DNA of 64,000 nucleotides, taken from the NCBI RefSeq assembly GCF_014839805.1, contig NC_051134.1, positions 11,439,170 to 11,503,169 on the forward strand, written 5' to 3'. Below the pieces are notes generated by a model. That model was given only the letters and a program-made list of their open reading frames with translations, did not search any database and was not told the origin of the DNA. The translations under genes were made by a program, and so were the position numbers. Below, piece after piece: positions 26,576-40,008 of this stretch; positions within the stretch are counted from its first letter, which is position 1; each line of letters begins with the position of its first letter. This DNA comes from Manduca sexta. Lineage: Eukaryota; Arthropoda; Insecta; Lepidoptera; Sphingidae.

Positions 26576-28103
26576 GATATTATTGATTAAATATATACTA
26601 AAAGTATTTATTATCATCCCACTCGCTTCTTGCCAGAAACACATCTGTTCGCCCAAAGAATGAACGGTGAGAAAATCACTAATCGACCTTTACTTTTGAT
26701 GCTACATTCATAAACTTCTTCCCGTATATAAATCCTGTCGAACAAGGTCACATTTGTTCCTTCTATGATAAAATGACACTATTAAAGGGTCACTTTTAGC
26801 ATCCTACAGCGCCTTCGCCACGCTATCAATTCGCTTGCAATGTACCAGTATAATTAGACCCTGAACTTTATAGACCACTGATGAAACAACAGCCCCTTAA
26901 TCTCGTTAAGTACACAAATATCTCTTCTAGTATAATACATTGCTTTCTTCAATCAACTTGATCGATCATTAGTTAACAATAGAAAATTCGAGGGTAGAAA
27001 TTATATCCTTGATTATACTCATTACTTTCTTCACACGTTTATCTCGTTCCCTTATTCTCATATTGAGCGAAAAGTACAAGCTATTGTCTCTAAATTGCTT
27101 TCGATAGAATGAAATGTTACATTACCGATAACACACTCATTAGCGTTTATTTAGCCTAATGAATCGTTAATTTCATGTTGAAGTCGTGATTTATTTTATC
27201 AGTTGTAAAATGCAATATTGTAGTTGTTTTATAACATCATAACTCATACTAGTATAATTATAATGTAATGCATGTTAAATATATTGTTCTTTTTATAATT
27301 AGCGCATTGGTCAGAATAAAATATATTACAATACGCTTCAGCACACATCATGCTGGGTCACCTATCTATCGCAGCCTTGACATGCAGTCTTATGGATATT
27401 CGGTTGTTTATTTCGATAATATCAGGGATTTTTTTATTAGTTTTGATACCTGTTACTAATTATACTTGTTTATAATGTTAATTCTCTTTTTTTCCCTTTA
27501 TACGTTTGTAATTTTTCTTTCTTTTCTAAAATAAAAAATTGAGGCAATGTATCCGAGCTGCGAATTGAGAGATATCCAAATCACGTCGGGCATGGCTTTC
27601 TATGGATTTTTAACATGATTTGTCGAGGACTGTAATCAGTATATTTCGCAGATAGTTAGGGACGGACAGACTAGGCGGCCGGTGTAAAAGCTAAACCAAA
27701 ATTCTTTAACCAACCTACTTGCAAAACGGCCCTAAAATGAAGTTGGGTAAATGCAGCAAGCAAAGAAAAATACCATCGTTGCGCCATCATTGTAAATTAT
27801 TCCTGACCTAAAATAAAAAAATACAGCGGTATGTAGTACAAAAATTATAAACTCATCTATATTTACATAACAGGGGCCGTTGTGTCTATTTTTCAAAGAC
27901 ACAGCACGTGCATCCTATCTCGATGTATGCTTTCTTTGTAATGAGCACTGACTGTTTACAAATGTACACATGTTTATACCACATGGTCGTAATGTCAACA
28001 CGACACGTGTTTCACGATCAGCTAATGTGATCGTGCTCGGATTGAGGAAAGATTTGTGTATAATCTATGATTGTTGGTAGTATATGGTAATTTATGGAAC
28101 AGA

Positions 28104-28290
28104 CTAGCTTGCTCGCGGCTTCGCCCGCGTGAAGGAGTTTTTCGGGATAAAAGTCCCGCTATATGTTTTCCTGTAATAGAAAGTAGGCTATAACCTTTCC
28201 AGGGTCTGAAACTATCTCTATACCGAACACAAAAATCCGTTCAGTAGTTTTTCAGAAAAACGATCACATAGAGACATGACATATGTATAG
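28104..28290 (+). repeat. CCCGCGTGAA-family repeat, short copy
   Basis: The head is ACTAGCTTGCTCGCGGCTTC, followed by GCCCGCGTGAAGGAGTTTTT, 'GGGATAAAAGTCCCGCTATA' and 'AAAATCCGTTCAGTAGTTTT'. The internal tandem part of the long copies is absent. Confidence 0.72.
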
Positions 28291-28852
28291 GAAGGAGACA
28301 AGTTAACTTAGTTCGTGAGTTATTTATTGATAATTGATCACCGCCAAGTTACACTTTGGTCTAGAAGTACCTGTAAAAATAAGAAAAGATTTTTTTATTG
28401 ATGACAACGTGTTTTAATAAATTTTTGGCAACCAAATTTCGCCACTGCGAAATTGTTTTAACTATAAAAACATAATAGAAAACTCTATAGACAGTAGTTA
28501 ATTAATAATTTAAAAATACATTATGATTATAAAATTAAATCATAGTATATCTCATAAACAATAAGTAGTATAAGGATAATATTGTTATCCGTAAACAAAT
28601 GGATGTAAATGATTAAACAATAAAACACCTACTTTATTAAAGATAGTAAACAAAATCCATTCAATCTGGATAAAATATATATACCGGCTCATTAATAAGG
28701 GATGTTATGTTATCCATTGTTAATTCGGATCGTTCAACGCTTTCGAAGAAGTATTATCTGCAATATTTTCTAAACATTTTTTTTTGACGTAGACGCTTGT
28801 TTGTTTAGTTTGTAAAATATTTAAAAAGTATTTACATTATCTTCTTCGTTTT

Positions 28853-29365
28853 TAGGGTTCCATGCCTCAACACGAATCCTTATAGAATCTCTTTGTTGTC
28901 CGTCTATCTGCCAGTATACGCCATTTTTCTAAGAAACCTGTGGGAGTATCAAGTTAAAATTCCTAGCAAATACTTGCGTCCACGTTCTCTATCAGCTGTG
29001 AAAATATCAAACTTGCAAGTCATCGCGATCAAAGATATATCCTGTTAGGTAGCCATATTTGTCGATTTTACGAAGGAATAAAAACCTATAGCGTACTTCC
29101 TGTTGATCTAAAATCTTGAAATTTGTCAAGAAACAATATCTTACAAGGACGTAAAAAAAGATCCGAAATCTATACATATGTATGTACTTCAATAAAAAAA
29201 AGCGAATTTACATTTATTTGAGTTTGGAGCGATAACCGTACCGAGAGATCGAACGGGAAAATCATGTTTGTCAAGTTTGAACTTATAAAATTAGGTACTT
29301 TACCTATAAGTTTGTACGGAACCCTCTTTAAGCAAGTCCAACTCGCACTGGACCGGTCTTTTATA
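28853..29365. repeat. 'AGGGTTCC...GTACGGAACCCT' dispersed element
   Basis: The stretch opens with TTTTAGGGTTCCATGCCTCA and closes with GTACGGAACCCTCTTTAAGC, then 'AAGTCCAACTCGCACTGGACCGGTC'. From memory both ends are hallmarks of a very common lepidopteran interspersed element. The outer GGGTTCC/GGAACCC blocks are inverted. It has no coding capacity beyond chance frames. Confidence 0.6.
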
Positions 29366-29419
29366 TACATGGAGGTACGAATTTGAATACAAAAATTGAA
29401 TACTAAATACTTATGCAAA

Positions 29420-29512
29420 CAGTAGTAGAGGTTACTAAGGCTGCAAAGTCTTCGAAACGTCGGGAGAAAATAAAACACTAATTACCGCGATAGAATCCGA
29501 AAATTAGTTTAA
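29420..29512 (+). repeat. Partial copy of MITE family D
   Basis: 'AAGGCTGCAAAGTCTTCGAAACGTCGGGAGAAAA' is followed by 'ACCGCGATAGAATCCG' and 'TTTAATTTCAATGTTA', which corresponds to the middle and right arm of the element at 37927-38071. Confidence 0.65.
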
Positions 29513-31166
29513 TTTCAATGTTAGGTATTAATATTGTTAACATATTTGAAATAATATTATCATTATTTATCTCAAATTGCAAGTTAATTTCTTAGCAATG
29601 TAACAAACAAACTCTGTCCGATTAAAAAAAGTACCAAGTTGGGAACCTCCTTAATTTGCATAAATTATTAAATAACATAATTATAATTGTAATTTATTTT
29701 TCCTACAAAACATTTCATTCTTTTTCCTGTGTAATAGGTTATAATATAATATGTATAACGAAAATAATATTAAAATACGTGGTTAAGTATATTTTAAACA
29801 TTTCTACTTCATTCATAAATTATAATTGTAGACGATAATATCACAATTGTGTTGATTTAAAAACCACTGAGTCGTTTTTAATAACTTCCTTCTGAAGACA
29901 AAGTTATAGTCGAAGTTTTTTCTTCGACCTAGTTTTGTTAAATGCTACAAGCAAAACATTCCTTGTTTTTACTATATTGAAATAATCACGGTATAATGAA
30001 AAGAGAGTTAAATCACCAAAAGGCTGTACCAACCGCCTTTACTGCATCAAAGTTTAAATTTCGAACGGATCTTTAACTCCGTCTGTAGATTTTGTTGTCT
30101 CTTTCTATCCTTCAATGTTAGTAAGAGACGAACAATGCGCCTACGTCATAGAAATAAATGCACCGTAGTTTATTCACCCGTCAAACCAGTTGTATAGAGA
30201 CTTTAGTTCGACAATCGACTTTCCTTTTTACTAGTAGTATACCAGTTCATAACTTCATGTTATTAAAATCTTTTGTTTTATTCACAGGTAAGGATAAGGA
30301 ATTATGCAATGAATTCAGGTCAGTGGTTTCTGTTTAATGCGCACACTAAAATAAACTGTAAAACCTTTGTCTTCGTTATCCTTCAAATTTGATTTTGTTT
30401 TATTTTTAATATAGTTTATTGTGTGGTAAATAAAACAATTAAAATATTAGACTTAAGTACATTCATAGGAAAAAGACAAGCGGTATAACGGAATCGTAAA
30501 AAAATCTAATTACTTGGACCATAAAAAGTTCTTAACCACCAATAAAATCACCTTGATGTTATCATTCAGATTTCTTTATATCTTTGAAAGGGACAGCTTT
30601 TGGAACATGGATCAGATGAAAATTTGAGTCAAAAAGCACTCGGAGACAACAGATTCTAGTTCTACGAAAGAAGATAGAGTTTTAAAATACGTATATCATG
30701 TTTAATAGCCGTGTCACGTCCTATTCAATACAACCTATACATATTTTAAAATTACATAATAATTAATACTAGCGGCCGTCTAGTAACCTAAATCCGTGGA
30801 ATTCATTAAAAACACGTATTATAAAAAAAAAATTTTTTCCGATCTTCTCTATATGAACTTTAATTATCCCAGATCTCACAACTCAGCGCGTGCCATGTGC
30901 TTACGAAGGAGTACAAAGTTTTTAATTTACGTATATAATAAAGAAACTCTTTAAAACAATTTTATCGATCATTTGTATATATAAATAATAACTGCTTAAT
31001 TCTACATAAATCCGGGCAACAAGCATTTGTATTACAAAAGAAAACACTCGAATCAAATAAGAAGCCTTACTCGGAAAATGTTGCGCTAATCTTTTAACCT
31101 AACGAAACGAAGACCCGCCGTGTTAGGTTACTTGAATTACCCTATAAATTAAGTCTACAATTTAAA

Positions 31167-31600
31167 GATGGCTGCTTCGGTGACGTCAATGTGTTGCAGT
31201 ACTGTGGTGCTGAGGTTTTGGGTTCGATCCCCAGGTCAAATAAATTACATTGAGTTTTTCTGTTCAGTATCAGCCCGGAGACTGGAATTTATGTAACTAG
31301 ACATAATGAGACTTAACATCTCATGTCTCACGATGGCGAGCGTAGTGAAATACCAAAAAATACTTTGTGATTCAAGGTGTTTCATAGTGTTTTTGCTGTT
31401 TATGGGCGGTCATATTGCTTACCATCAGGCAGACGACAAACTGAACTCGTCATTCAAAACAAGAAAAAAAATGTTGATAAGCTTGCTCTTTGTCACATCA
31501 TGAGACGGAATACACATGGCGAAATGAAGGTTCTTTGCTGCGCCCGGTCTACCCCTTCGGGGATAAAAGGCATGAGTATGTCTGTCTATCGGTGAAATGT
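31167..31600 (+). mobile_element. SINE family B copy interrupted by a nested element
   Basis: The left part (31167 to about 31301) has the tRNA-like head and a strong B box, GGGTTCGATCC, then CAGCCCGGAGACTGGAATTT. The right part (about 31478-31600) resumes with 'CTCTTTGTCACATCATGAGACGG', 'ACATGGCGAAATGAAGG' and 'CCCTTCGGGGATAAAAGGCA'. Between them lies a foreign block of about 176 bp (next entry). The order shows insertion of one repeat into another. Confidence 0.7.
31302..31477 (+). mobile_element. Nested SINE-like insertion inside SINE B
   Basis: The block reads 'AATGAGACTTAACATCTCATGTCTCACGATGGCGAGCG' through 'GGGCGGTCATATTGCTTACCATCAGGCAGACGACAAACTG' and ends in 'AACAAGAAAAAAAATG'. From memory this is a common lepidopteran short interspersed element with an A-rich tail. 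A target duplication was not resolved. Confidence 0.6.
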
Positions 31601-32304
31601 ATCCTGGCAATCGATACTGCTTGACGTCAGAAGTCACCGTCAATAATAAATACATCGGTCACACATAATCCTGGTCCGATAATTGGATTCAATATATTCG
31701 TATTAAATGTTATGCGATAGTGATTTTATATACGTACTTAGTCGATATAGTTACGTAGAGATACTGTGGCATGCCAATGTTAGAATTAAAAATTAATGTT
31801 CCGAATGCTCCTACTTTTCTTCAATAGTCTTGCCCCTAATTTTTATTATGGAAGTATCAGAATTGTAATTTAATGTTTTTGTTATGTATACCTCTTAATA
31901 CACGCACAAACATAAACAAGTATTCCTTTCGAAGGTAGAGTTTATCAAATATCACACCATTTAATTTTATAAAGAAACACGTCCATCATAATTGTATAGC
32001 ACATTGTAATACTAAGTAATGGTTTGTATTTAATATTGTAAAGCCACTTGTTTTCAGTGGTTCCATGAATGAGACGGGTCGCCTGGAGTGGTATTTATAC
32101 GGAAAACCAATATGAAATCATAGTTTACAATGTTGTTACTGTTGATGACAACATTTAGTATTGTACAACAAACTAACAAAGAAATATCTTATGTTGACTT
32201 TATAAGCCGTATTAATATAATGCAACTCAGTTATGCTCTCAAGTGCGATATTAGATGAAACTCTATCAAACTAAGAGCATCTTAAGATAGTCGCTATTTA
32301 ATAA

Positions 32305-32845
32305 ACCCATCTAAATATATATAACTCAAATGTGACTGACTGACATAGTGATCTATCAACGCACAGCCCAAACCACTGGACGGATCGGGCTGAAATTTGG
32401 CATGCAGGTAGATGTTATGACGTAGGCATCCGCTAAGAAAGGATTTTGATAAATTCTACCCCCAAGGGGATAAAATAAGGTATGAAAGTTCGTATGAAAC
32501 TATGTCAATTTTAAACCGATCGAGCTGAGACATTGCATGTATAAAGCTACTATGACGTAGGCATCCGCTAAGAAAGTATTTTGATAAATTCCACCCCTAA
32601 GGGGATAAAATAGGGGATGAAAGTTTGTATATATCTTAGATTTTCGACTAATTGAACTGAAATTAAATATTGGCGCTACTATGATGAAGACGTTCGTTTA
32701 AATAGGATTTTGATAAATTCAACCCCCATGGGGATAAAATTAGTTTGAACCTATCAGTACCGGGAAAATATGTAGCAAGACTTTTATCATACAGTGGACT
32801 TTTATCCCGGAAAACTCCTTCACGCGGGCGAAGCCGCGAGCAAAA
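32305..32845 (-). repeat. CCCGCGTGAA-family repeat with internal tandem monomers
   Basis: The reverse strand starts CTTTTGCTCGCGGCTTCGCC near 32845 and ends with the 'GTCAGTCAGTCACATTTGAG' block near 32335, the mirror of the copy at 22933-23215. Between them a unit of about 130-135 bp occurs three times: 'GACGTAGGCATCCGCTAAGAAAG' plus 'ATTTTGATAAATTC...CCCC...GGGGATAAAATA', starting near 32419, 32554 and (degenerate) 32676. The shorter copy has one such unit, so the family varies by monomer number. Confidence 0.75.
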
Positions 32846-33689
32846 GGCAGTATTAACATAAACTTAATTCTCATTTTAACATACAATGTGTGGCAGATTT
32901 TGACTGCTGGCTTTTGTTTATGTAACACCGGTGACCTACCTGAGAAGCTCTTAAATGACAGCTTTAGCTTGGCTTATTCAATAGTTCAATACATTATAGT
33001 CATAGCAAGTCCACGGGATGTCGAATCCTTGGTTGATCGTATTGTAATGGAAAACGAATATATGTTGAGACGTGTTGTTGGTTGTAGACTCTTTATTTGA
33101 CTGCCCCCATAATACTAACTTAATACTATACATTATATGGCTTATATACTAAGTAAACACACTACAGTTAAGACCACGATCTTTTGTGATATACTTTTGG
33201 GAATTTCAAAATATCGCTACTAATACAACTTCTTTTATTAAATCGTGTGATAATAAACATTTTTACCTATATTTTAAAATGGTATTTTAATATCCGATTT
33301 AAATGATTTCAAGCAGTTATTGACGATATCTATTCGCAATTATAGTCTATTCCTATGTATACGATACCGTAATGTATGCATTCTTTATGAGTTTCCACTT
33401 TTACCACAAAAAACCATGATGTTATCTATAGCAATCCATTATCAATTGAGTTAATAACATCGTCCTTTATTAATATTCCAACGATAGTTAGGTATTCTTA
33501 ATACTGTCGATATATAATATTTTCAAAATGTTGATGTATATTTGTCACCACCGTCAAATGATCTTACTTGTCAGCACAAACGGAAAATAGAGAAAGCTAC
33601 ATTATGGCCTCCATCATACTAAAATAAAGGCGAGACTCATAAAAGATATTAGATTTTCGGCCATCAGCTGTTTGCCGAAACGAGTAGGA

Positions 33690-34380
33690 CTGTAAAATAG
33701 CCCTCGAGAATTTCGCTCACATCTCAACTTATCGTCTCGAATCGATAAAGGTCCGACGGCCGTCTCACCACCGTGTCACATCATTAAATCATGGAACCGG
33801 CGACACTGACCGCATTATGGTTCTCAGCCTGCAGCATCTAACGTGGGGGAAATGCACCTACTTTCTTTCCACTGCAACTAGCGGGCTTTGGCTACACTCA
33901 CCAAACCGCGCACGTGTTTTATCGACGTAAACAACACACCGCGTTCATCTCGTCGTGAACTTTAAACCTTCCATTTAAAGTCCACATTACAATGCGGCAT
34001 ATTTATATAAGCCATACTGGTAGTGCGCGCGATCCCGTTTATTTTTCTGTAGTGAGATGGTTGTGCCCGCCCGTGTACTCGGCTCCTATGTGGTTAGTCG
34101 CTCGCAGACCACGGCGCGGGTGAGACGTGTTCGCGGTGTCCGTGTATAAACGAACATTCTTGTGAATTGTAATCTGTTTGGAACATGTGCTGTGGTGTTT
34201 GTTGAAGATGACCGGTGAAATTAGCTGCAGCAACAAATGGTATGCGTTTGTTGGTGCGCGTAGCTGAACAGGAGAGATGCACTTGCGTGCACTGCTGTCG
34301 CTCGAACGGACCGCCGCCGGCATGAAGGGCCAACCGGTTTGGTGAGATCTCCAGCCGATCCGCACTCATATGTAGATTAG
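33690..34380 (+). promoter_or_regulatory. CpG-rich island with TATA box; putative promoter/5' exon
   Basis: Base composition changes sharply here: CpG steps and GC-rich runs replace the AT-rich background. TATATAAG stands at 34004-34011, a correctly placed core promoter element for a start near 34035. Downstream are good splice donors at 34120 (GCGCGG|GTGAGA) and 34342 (TTTG|GTGAGATC), and a short ATG frame at 34322 that runs into the second donor. The nearest gene downstream on this strand is Tusp, so this may be a Tusp promoter and leader exon. That link is inference only; no transcript evidence is available. Confidence 0.45.
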
Positions 34381-34399
34381 AGAGCCCTTAGATCTTCTT

Positions 34400-37300
34400 A
34401 GAGAAGATAACCGTTAGTTTCACGAACGTTAGGTTCGATCGTAGAGTCCAGCTTTTGCTTTTGGTGTGATGTTTAGTAGACGGGAATAGGGATTCTCATG
34501 AATCTGGATGAGTCGTGTACGACAATCCTCTTGTCTTCAATCCGAAGCTTTAAATTTTTCTTATCTCATACATTATGCAACGAGCTGCGGATATCACACC
34601 ATGATCTGTATTCGTGGTGGTTCTTATGAGTTTTTTTCTTACTCTTTAATATGCCAAGCGGTTAGTTTGTGGTGGCAATACGGGTTTAGGATTGCGAATA
34701 TGAATATTATTAAGAATATTAAAACTTTCGTTGCGGATAATGTAATACGTATTTGCCTGTGTTGTTATTCCCATCGTGTGGTCTTTGGTTTATTCATAAT
34801 GTGTCTCCAAACGTGTTTCGCAGGGAATCCATAATACTAATTATGTTTTATATTTATGAAAACTCTTGTTGATTAATTTTAATTATAATCGACGAAAAAT
34901 GACTTTATAATCTGGATAAACTGTCATTTTTACGAGTGTTAAATAATGTTTGCAACAATTTATTAAGAGTCGAAAGTATAGATAAATCTTGTTAGAAATA
35001 CAAACGATAATTGGTTATATGAAGACATATTGCAAAAGTCTTGTTATTTTTTATACGAATTACAACAGTTGCAGTTTTGTAAAATTTCAATCATTTTTAC
35101 ACTTATGATCTTGAATATGATTTTATGTAACACTCCGAGATGTGGACACAGTTTTCAGCTTCATGCCTTATTACGCCGAATTTTAATATATCATCATATC
35201 TTACGTTTATATAGGTATAAAACTGATAGTTTGCGGAAGAACGCTACTGTTTACAAAGCCATTATGTAATGGTCAGTTGACACGTTCTTAAACTATGTTT
35301 ATTATCAAGTATCAACTCTTAAGATTGCATTATTATTGTTATAGACTGCAAGTTCCTGTTTAATTATTATTAAGTAGTATTTAGCAACTATATTCTTGGA
35401 TATTATAATATTCTTTTTCCCTTCTGTCATGAAATATGAAATGCATTCCAAAGTATTTAAAAAGCTGCCGCCGTTAAATGATCATAAAATTAATTATGCG
35501 ATTTAATATTAAAATATCTTCAGTCTAGAGTAGATGCTCCTGTTGGGATTTATAAAACCCATTTGTATTATTTATATTTGACAAAAACGTCATAGATATT
35601 CTTGAATTACATAGAATTTGGATTTTATACGAAAGCAGTAAAGTACAAAGTCGATTTGATTTCTACAATACCTTTGGGAAATAGAGATCACCCCTTTTCA
35701 ATTTGAGATCTTGAGCATTACCAAGGATTCACGATTACATTACGTGAACTGTTGTTACCTATCGCAAATATTCTTATCAGATCAGAGATAAGCGTGTTAT
35801 TATTTTCATCCTTTTATAGCAAATTTTTGATTCCTGCTCATTTAAGAGGCAAAACATATTGATTCTTAATTTATGTTTACTTGTCGGATTAAGGAAAAGT
35901 TATAGACTTATAAAACTCACACTACAGACAATCCATGTCTGCAATATTCTATTTTGAATATAGAATTGCAGAATTCCAATAACAACAACCCAACTAAACA
36001 TAAATACAACCCATATCTGATCCTGTATGCAAACGATTATTTCCACAACATTAAAATCTCATGTCACATGCAGATTTTGTCCCATAGTACAGCCCTCGGA
36101 CAGTAAGGAGCCGGCGTGTTTACATGATAGCCTAAGCAAACTTACGGAGAAAATGAGTTGACACAGACGACGCACCGCCCCGAGATAAGTTTGCTCTTTC
36201 AATATGCCACGAGTCTACATTGTTAAATCGTTCTTTACTCAGGTTTTCGTTATACTTGGTTGAGGTAAAGTCCCTAAAGGATTTGACGTGAGCCCGGTTT
36301 GATATAAACTAAATCTGCGATGCAAAAAGTATTGCCCCGATAGTGGTTGAGTAAATAACAGCACAAAAAATTTGGTACTTTTTAGAAAAAGAACGTTACA
36401 AAATAAATCACACAAATGTCGTCTTTAAAACGTCGTTTATTTAGTGTAATTTTCGAAACAAAATTTCGTGCAATGGTAAAACATATCTCCCCGACGTTGC
36501 ACAATTGTATAATCATGCCCGGCGTGCTTCGGGAGGGATATCCATTGTCTGCTGCTTTCCTTTGTAGAGTCATTAAAATGGCCGCCAAATCTCTTGTATT
36601 GTTTTCGACTCTTGAATTTGTTACGAAATATTCCACGGAATAAATGCAAACAAAATTTAAAATTTTTAACCTAAATTGTAACTGTTCAGAGTCACAATTC
36701 TGAAATATGTTTGAGGTTATATTCCAGACGGTCCTTTATTCCTTTTATACGTTGTAATAAAGTACTTGTAAATAAAAGGAAAGGTTCACGTATAAGTCAT
36801 GTCTCCATTGTAATATGCGTGCCTTTTGTAAATGTTTTTTGTGAATAAATATAATGGAGAATGTTACTTAAGTTTGAATTTAATATGTAGGGTTAATTTC
36901 GTTCGAAGTTTTGTTTTTCACAAATGCGTAATTAACGACTTATTATATTAATAAAAAACAATGTTCATATCATAAAAAGCAATATTTTCTGGTACATATT
37001 AGTTCATACGAAGCAAAATTGGATCAATGCAAATAAACGCAGCATGATTAAATATTTAATTAACTCATATCATTAATCGCAGACAGTAAACTCTCCACAA
37101 GTGAAATTACCGGTGTCCATAACTGGCGTAATTACTTTCGAACAGTCTATTTTACCTTAAATCGAATGAACTGAAATAGAAAGTTGTGCCGGGTCAGCAA
37201 TGTATCGTCCAATCTGACCTGTTTCCGTCTCCAGTCACTATTTACGTGGCTGTATGGGACTGTAACCTATCAGATCGATCGGACTATGAGATATTTCATG

Positions 37301-37900
37301 ACAAGTAATTTCTTTAAAAATTTCTTTTTTCTTCGAGTTACTATTTCACGTCATAATAATAATAGCAAAAATGGTTATTTTTTTATTATCTCATTTAATT
37401 TTACAGTATTTTTATATTCTTCTAGTCCACACAATACTTCATAATATATTATGCGTGAAAGAAATTCGACTGGAACCTTTTATAAACAACAACAAAACTT
37501 GTCGACTGCGTATAAATATCTTAAAAGACAATTCGAATAGTAACAAACAAATATATAAATGGATATCTGAGTAATGAGTAAGAATTATTGCCGATGAAAA
37601 GGATACGGCCATATCACTATCTCTTGGTTACGACGGGAATGCTTGCTTCAATATTTATTTGTATCGAAAATACAGGGTCATGGGACTGGACGGTCGAATA
37701 TTTTTTTTACTTCAACATAGTCCTAACTATTTTATTATAAAATCTAAAAAATGCCAGTCACATGTGACGTGGGTTTATCCTTAACTTACAACTGATATTT
37801 ATGCACCTACGACAATTGTTTGAGTCATCCTAATATCAATAAAGGTGAAACATCTTATATTCATATTTTACTTAGTTTTATTCTATTTCGTATTTACTTC
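34400..37900. other. No recognisable gene; AT-rich, possibly Tusp first intron
   Basis: Short open frames occur on both strands, for example at 36382-36649 where three overlapping frames are open. None resembles a family I know and none has convincing exon borders. No SINE or MITE copy was recognised. If the 34-kb island is the Tusp promoter, all of this is intron. Confidence 0.45.
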
Positions 37901-37926
37901 ACGACATATTTTACATACAATAATTA

Positions 37927-38071
37927 TTGAAATAAAACAATTTTACGGATTTTATCACGGTTTTTATAGTAGTCCGCCCCGTGACCACGAAGGCTGCAAA
38001 GTCTTCGAAATAGCGGGAGAAAACTATAATATAAAAGCCGCGATACAATCCGCAAAATAGTTTTATTTCAA
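37927..38071. mobile_element. Inverted-repeat MITE, family D
   Basis: The 42-bp arms at 37927-37968 (TTGAAATAAAACAATTTTAC...) and 38030-38071 are inverted copies differing at a few positions. They enclose a 61-bp core that contains 'GTCCGCCCCGTGACCACGAAGGCTGCAAAGTCTTCGAAATAGCGGGAGAAAA'. Partial relatives are at 6216-6290, 22869-22933, 29420-29512 and a core fragment near 5937-5960. The element is non-coding and short, and probably moved by a transposase in trans. Confidence 0.75.
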
Positions 38072-40008
38072 TGTCTAACATTCGCGTAAACATAAATCAT
38101 AATATAATATTAAGTATTAAATCTGCTTGTACAACTTCGTAGATATTATCAGCAACTCTAAATACTAAAAACAATTTAACACGCAATAGCTTGAGTCATC
38201 TGCATTTACATGCACCAGTGTTTCTTTGCAATCAACAATTCGTAATTCATTTGTTCGTAATAAAACACATATTTATGTTACATCTTCAAGTGTCATTTTT
38301 ATCGCGTGTATGTTTCAAAAGCAGTGATTTGATAAACATTGCAACTTTTGAACTGTTTTTATGTACCTCAACCATGATTATCATCAAGCCGAAAGTGTAA
38401 TAAAAAAACACGTTTCACTAATGACTAATTATGACACATTTTATAGAACAATGGAAACGCTAAACAAAAGGTGCGAATCGCATCACTGTTTTCACCTCAA
38501 TCAGAGCTAAGTGGCATCAAAAGAAAGATCATATTTTAATTAGCAGAACACAGGGTATAGGCAAAATAATAATGTTTACTAAAGGTATTAAACATTATTA
38601 CGTCAGTGTAAAAACGCCTAAATTAAAATCGCTTATCTGTTCACCTCTCATAGTTACTTTTTTATGGCCTAGTCTTAGGTAGGTTTGCCTAAATCTTTAC
38701 TGAAGTCAATAAACTATTCTAAAATCTTGTTTTCAACAAAATAATAAATGATATGCCGCATAATAAGTTATGTAAAAAAGTTTTATTTGCATTTTAAAAT
38801 TATATTATGTCCACCTAGTTTAGGACTTAATACAAAGAGAAACAGAATTGGTATACATTAAACTTTAAATATATACAGACTCAACTTAGTTAAAAAAGTT
38901 AAAAATATTATCCAAAATGAAAATTAATCTACTAAGTATTAATCAGATATGCATTTAATGCGGTCTACAGAATATTAGTAAACAAAATGGCTGTTACCTA
39001 TAGTCAAGTTACCGTGGACTTTGCACCATAACAATAAATTAATTAAGTATTCAATGCTATATGATATAGATTGGTAGGAAGCAATATATATTATAACAAA
39101 ATATAAAATAATAGCTTTGATATTCTATATTTATACAGACATAACAATAAAATTTGAATAAATTATATTTTAAGTTCATAGCACTTCTGTGGTGACGTCG
39201 TTGATTTTTTTACGTTGTCGTTTGGAATCATATATCATTACGACTTTCCTAATCCTATTTTGAATTTTCTCTTCGCATTATAAAAACATTTCCAAGTACT
39301 GCTCATAAATTTATTTAAGCAAATACTTCACTTTCACCGTGACCCCGTTGATTTCATAGTATTATACATTATGATCTCGTAAATACCGAATATTGAGGTT
39401 TGTTTAGCGTAGTATATGTCACCAGTGTTGGGTTACAATATTCAATATTTGCTTTATCATTGTATTTGAATTGTGTAGCCAAGTTTTACTTGGCGAACTA
39501 ATATTCAAGTAAAAGATATTGTTTTCACGCGGCTATTTTTAAAAAGGCATAATTTCAACAATGTGGTTATTTCCTCTTCAGAAAATCAAGTGAAACCGAT
39601 TTCTTAACTTTGGCTCCACCAGACTGACTCTGTCTTAGCCTATATTTTTTTTAAATTCTAACCTCATTCTACAATTATTAAATATTATTCGGACACTTTA
39701 ATTTCATTTGATAATTCTTCCGGTATGGTCAAAAACACTATAACTTCGAAGATGACTGAATGGCTGGGCCAAAATGACCTACATTTAGATACAGTAACCG
39801 CTCGATAAAAACCGGAACAAACGCCTCAGCTTATAAATCACTGACATCCGTGCCAAGACCGACCGTATCTGATGATGGTAATCACTTGACCGCTCACAAT
39901 ACTGTAGCGAAACGGTGATGTCCTCTAGATAGTCATAGGTCTCGAAGGACTATAATCCAAAAAAGTAAGGAATATCTTGATAAGTTTACCATAATTAATA
40001 CATTATAA

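Noticed and set aside
34039..34369. Two minus-strand frames of 91 and 108 codons
   Set aside because: They lie in the CpG island, where stop codons are rare; no family resemblance and no neighbouring minus-strand exons.
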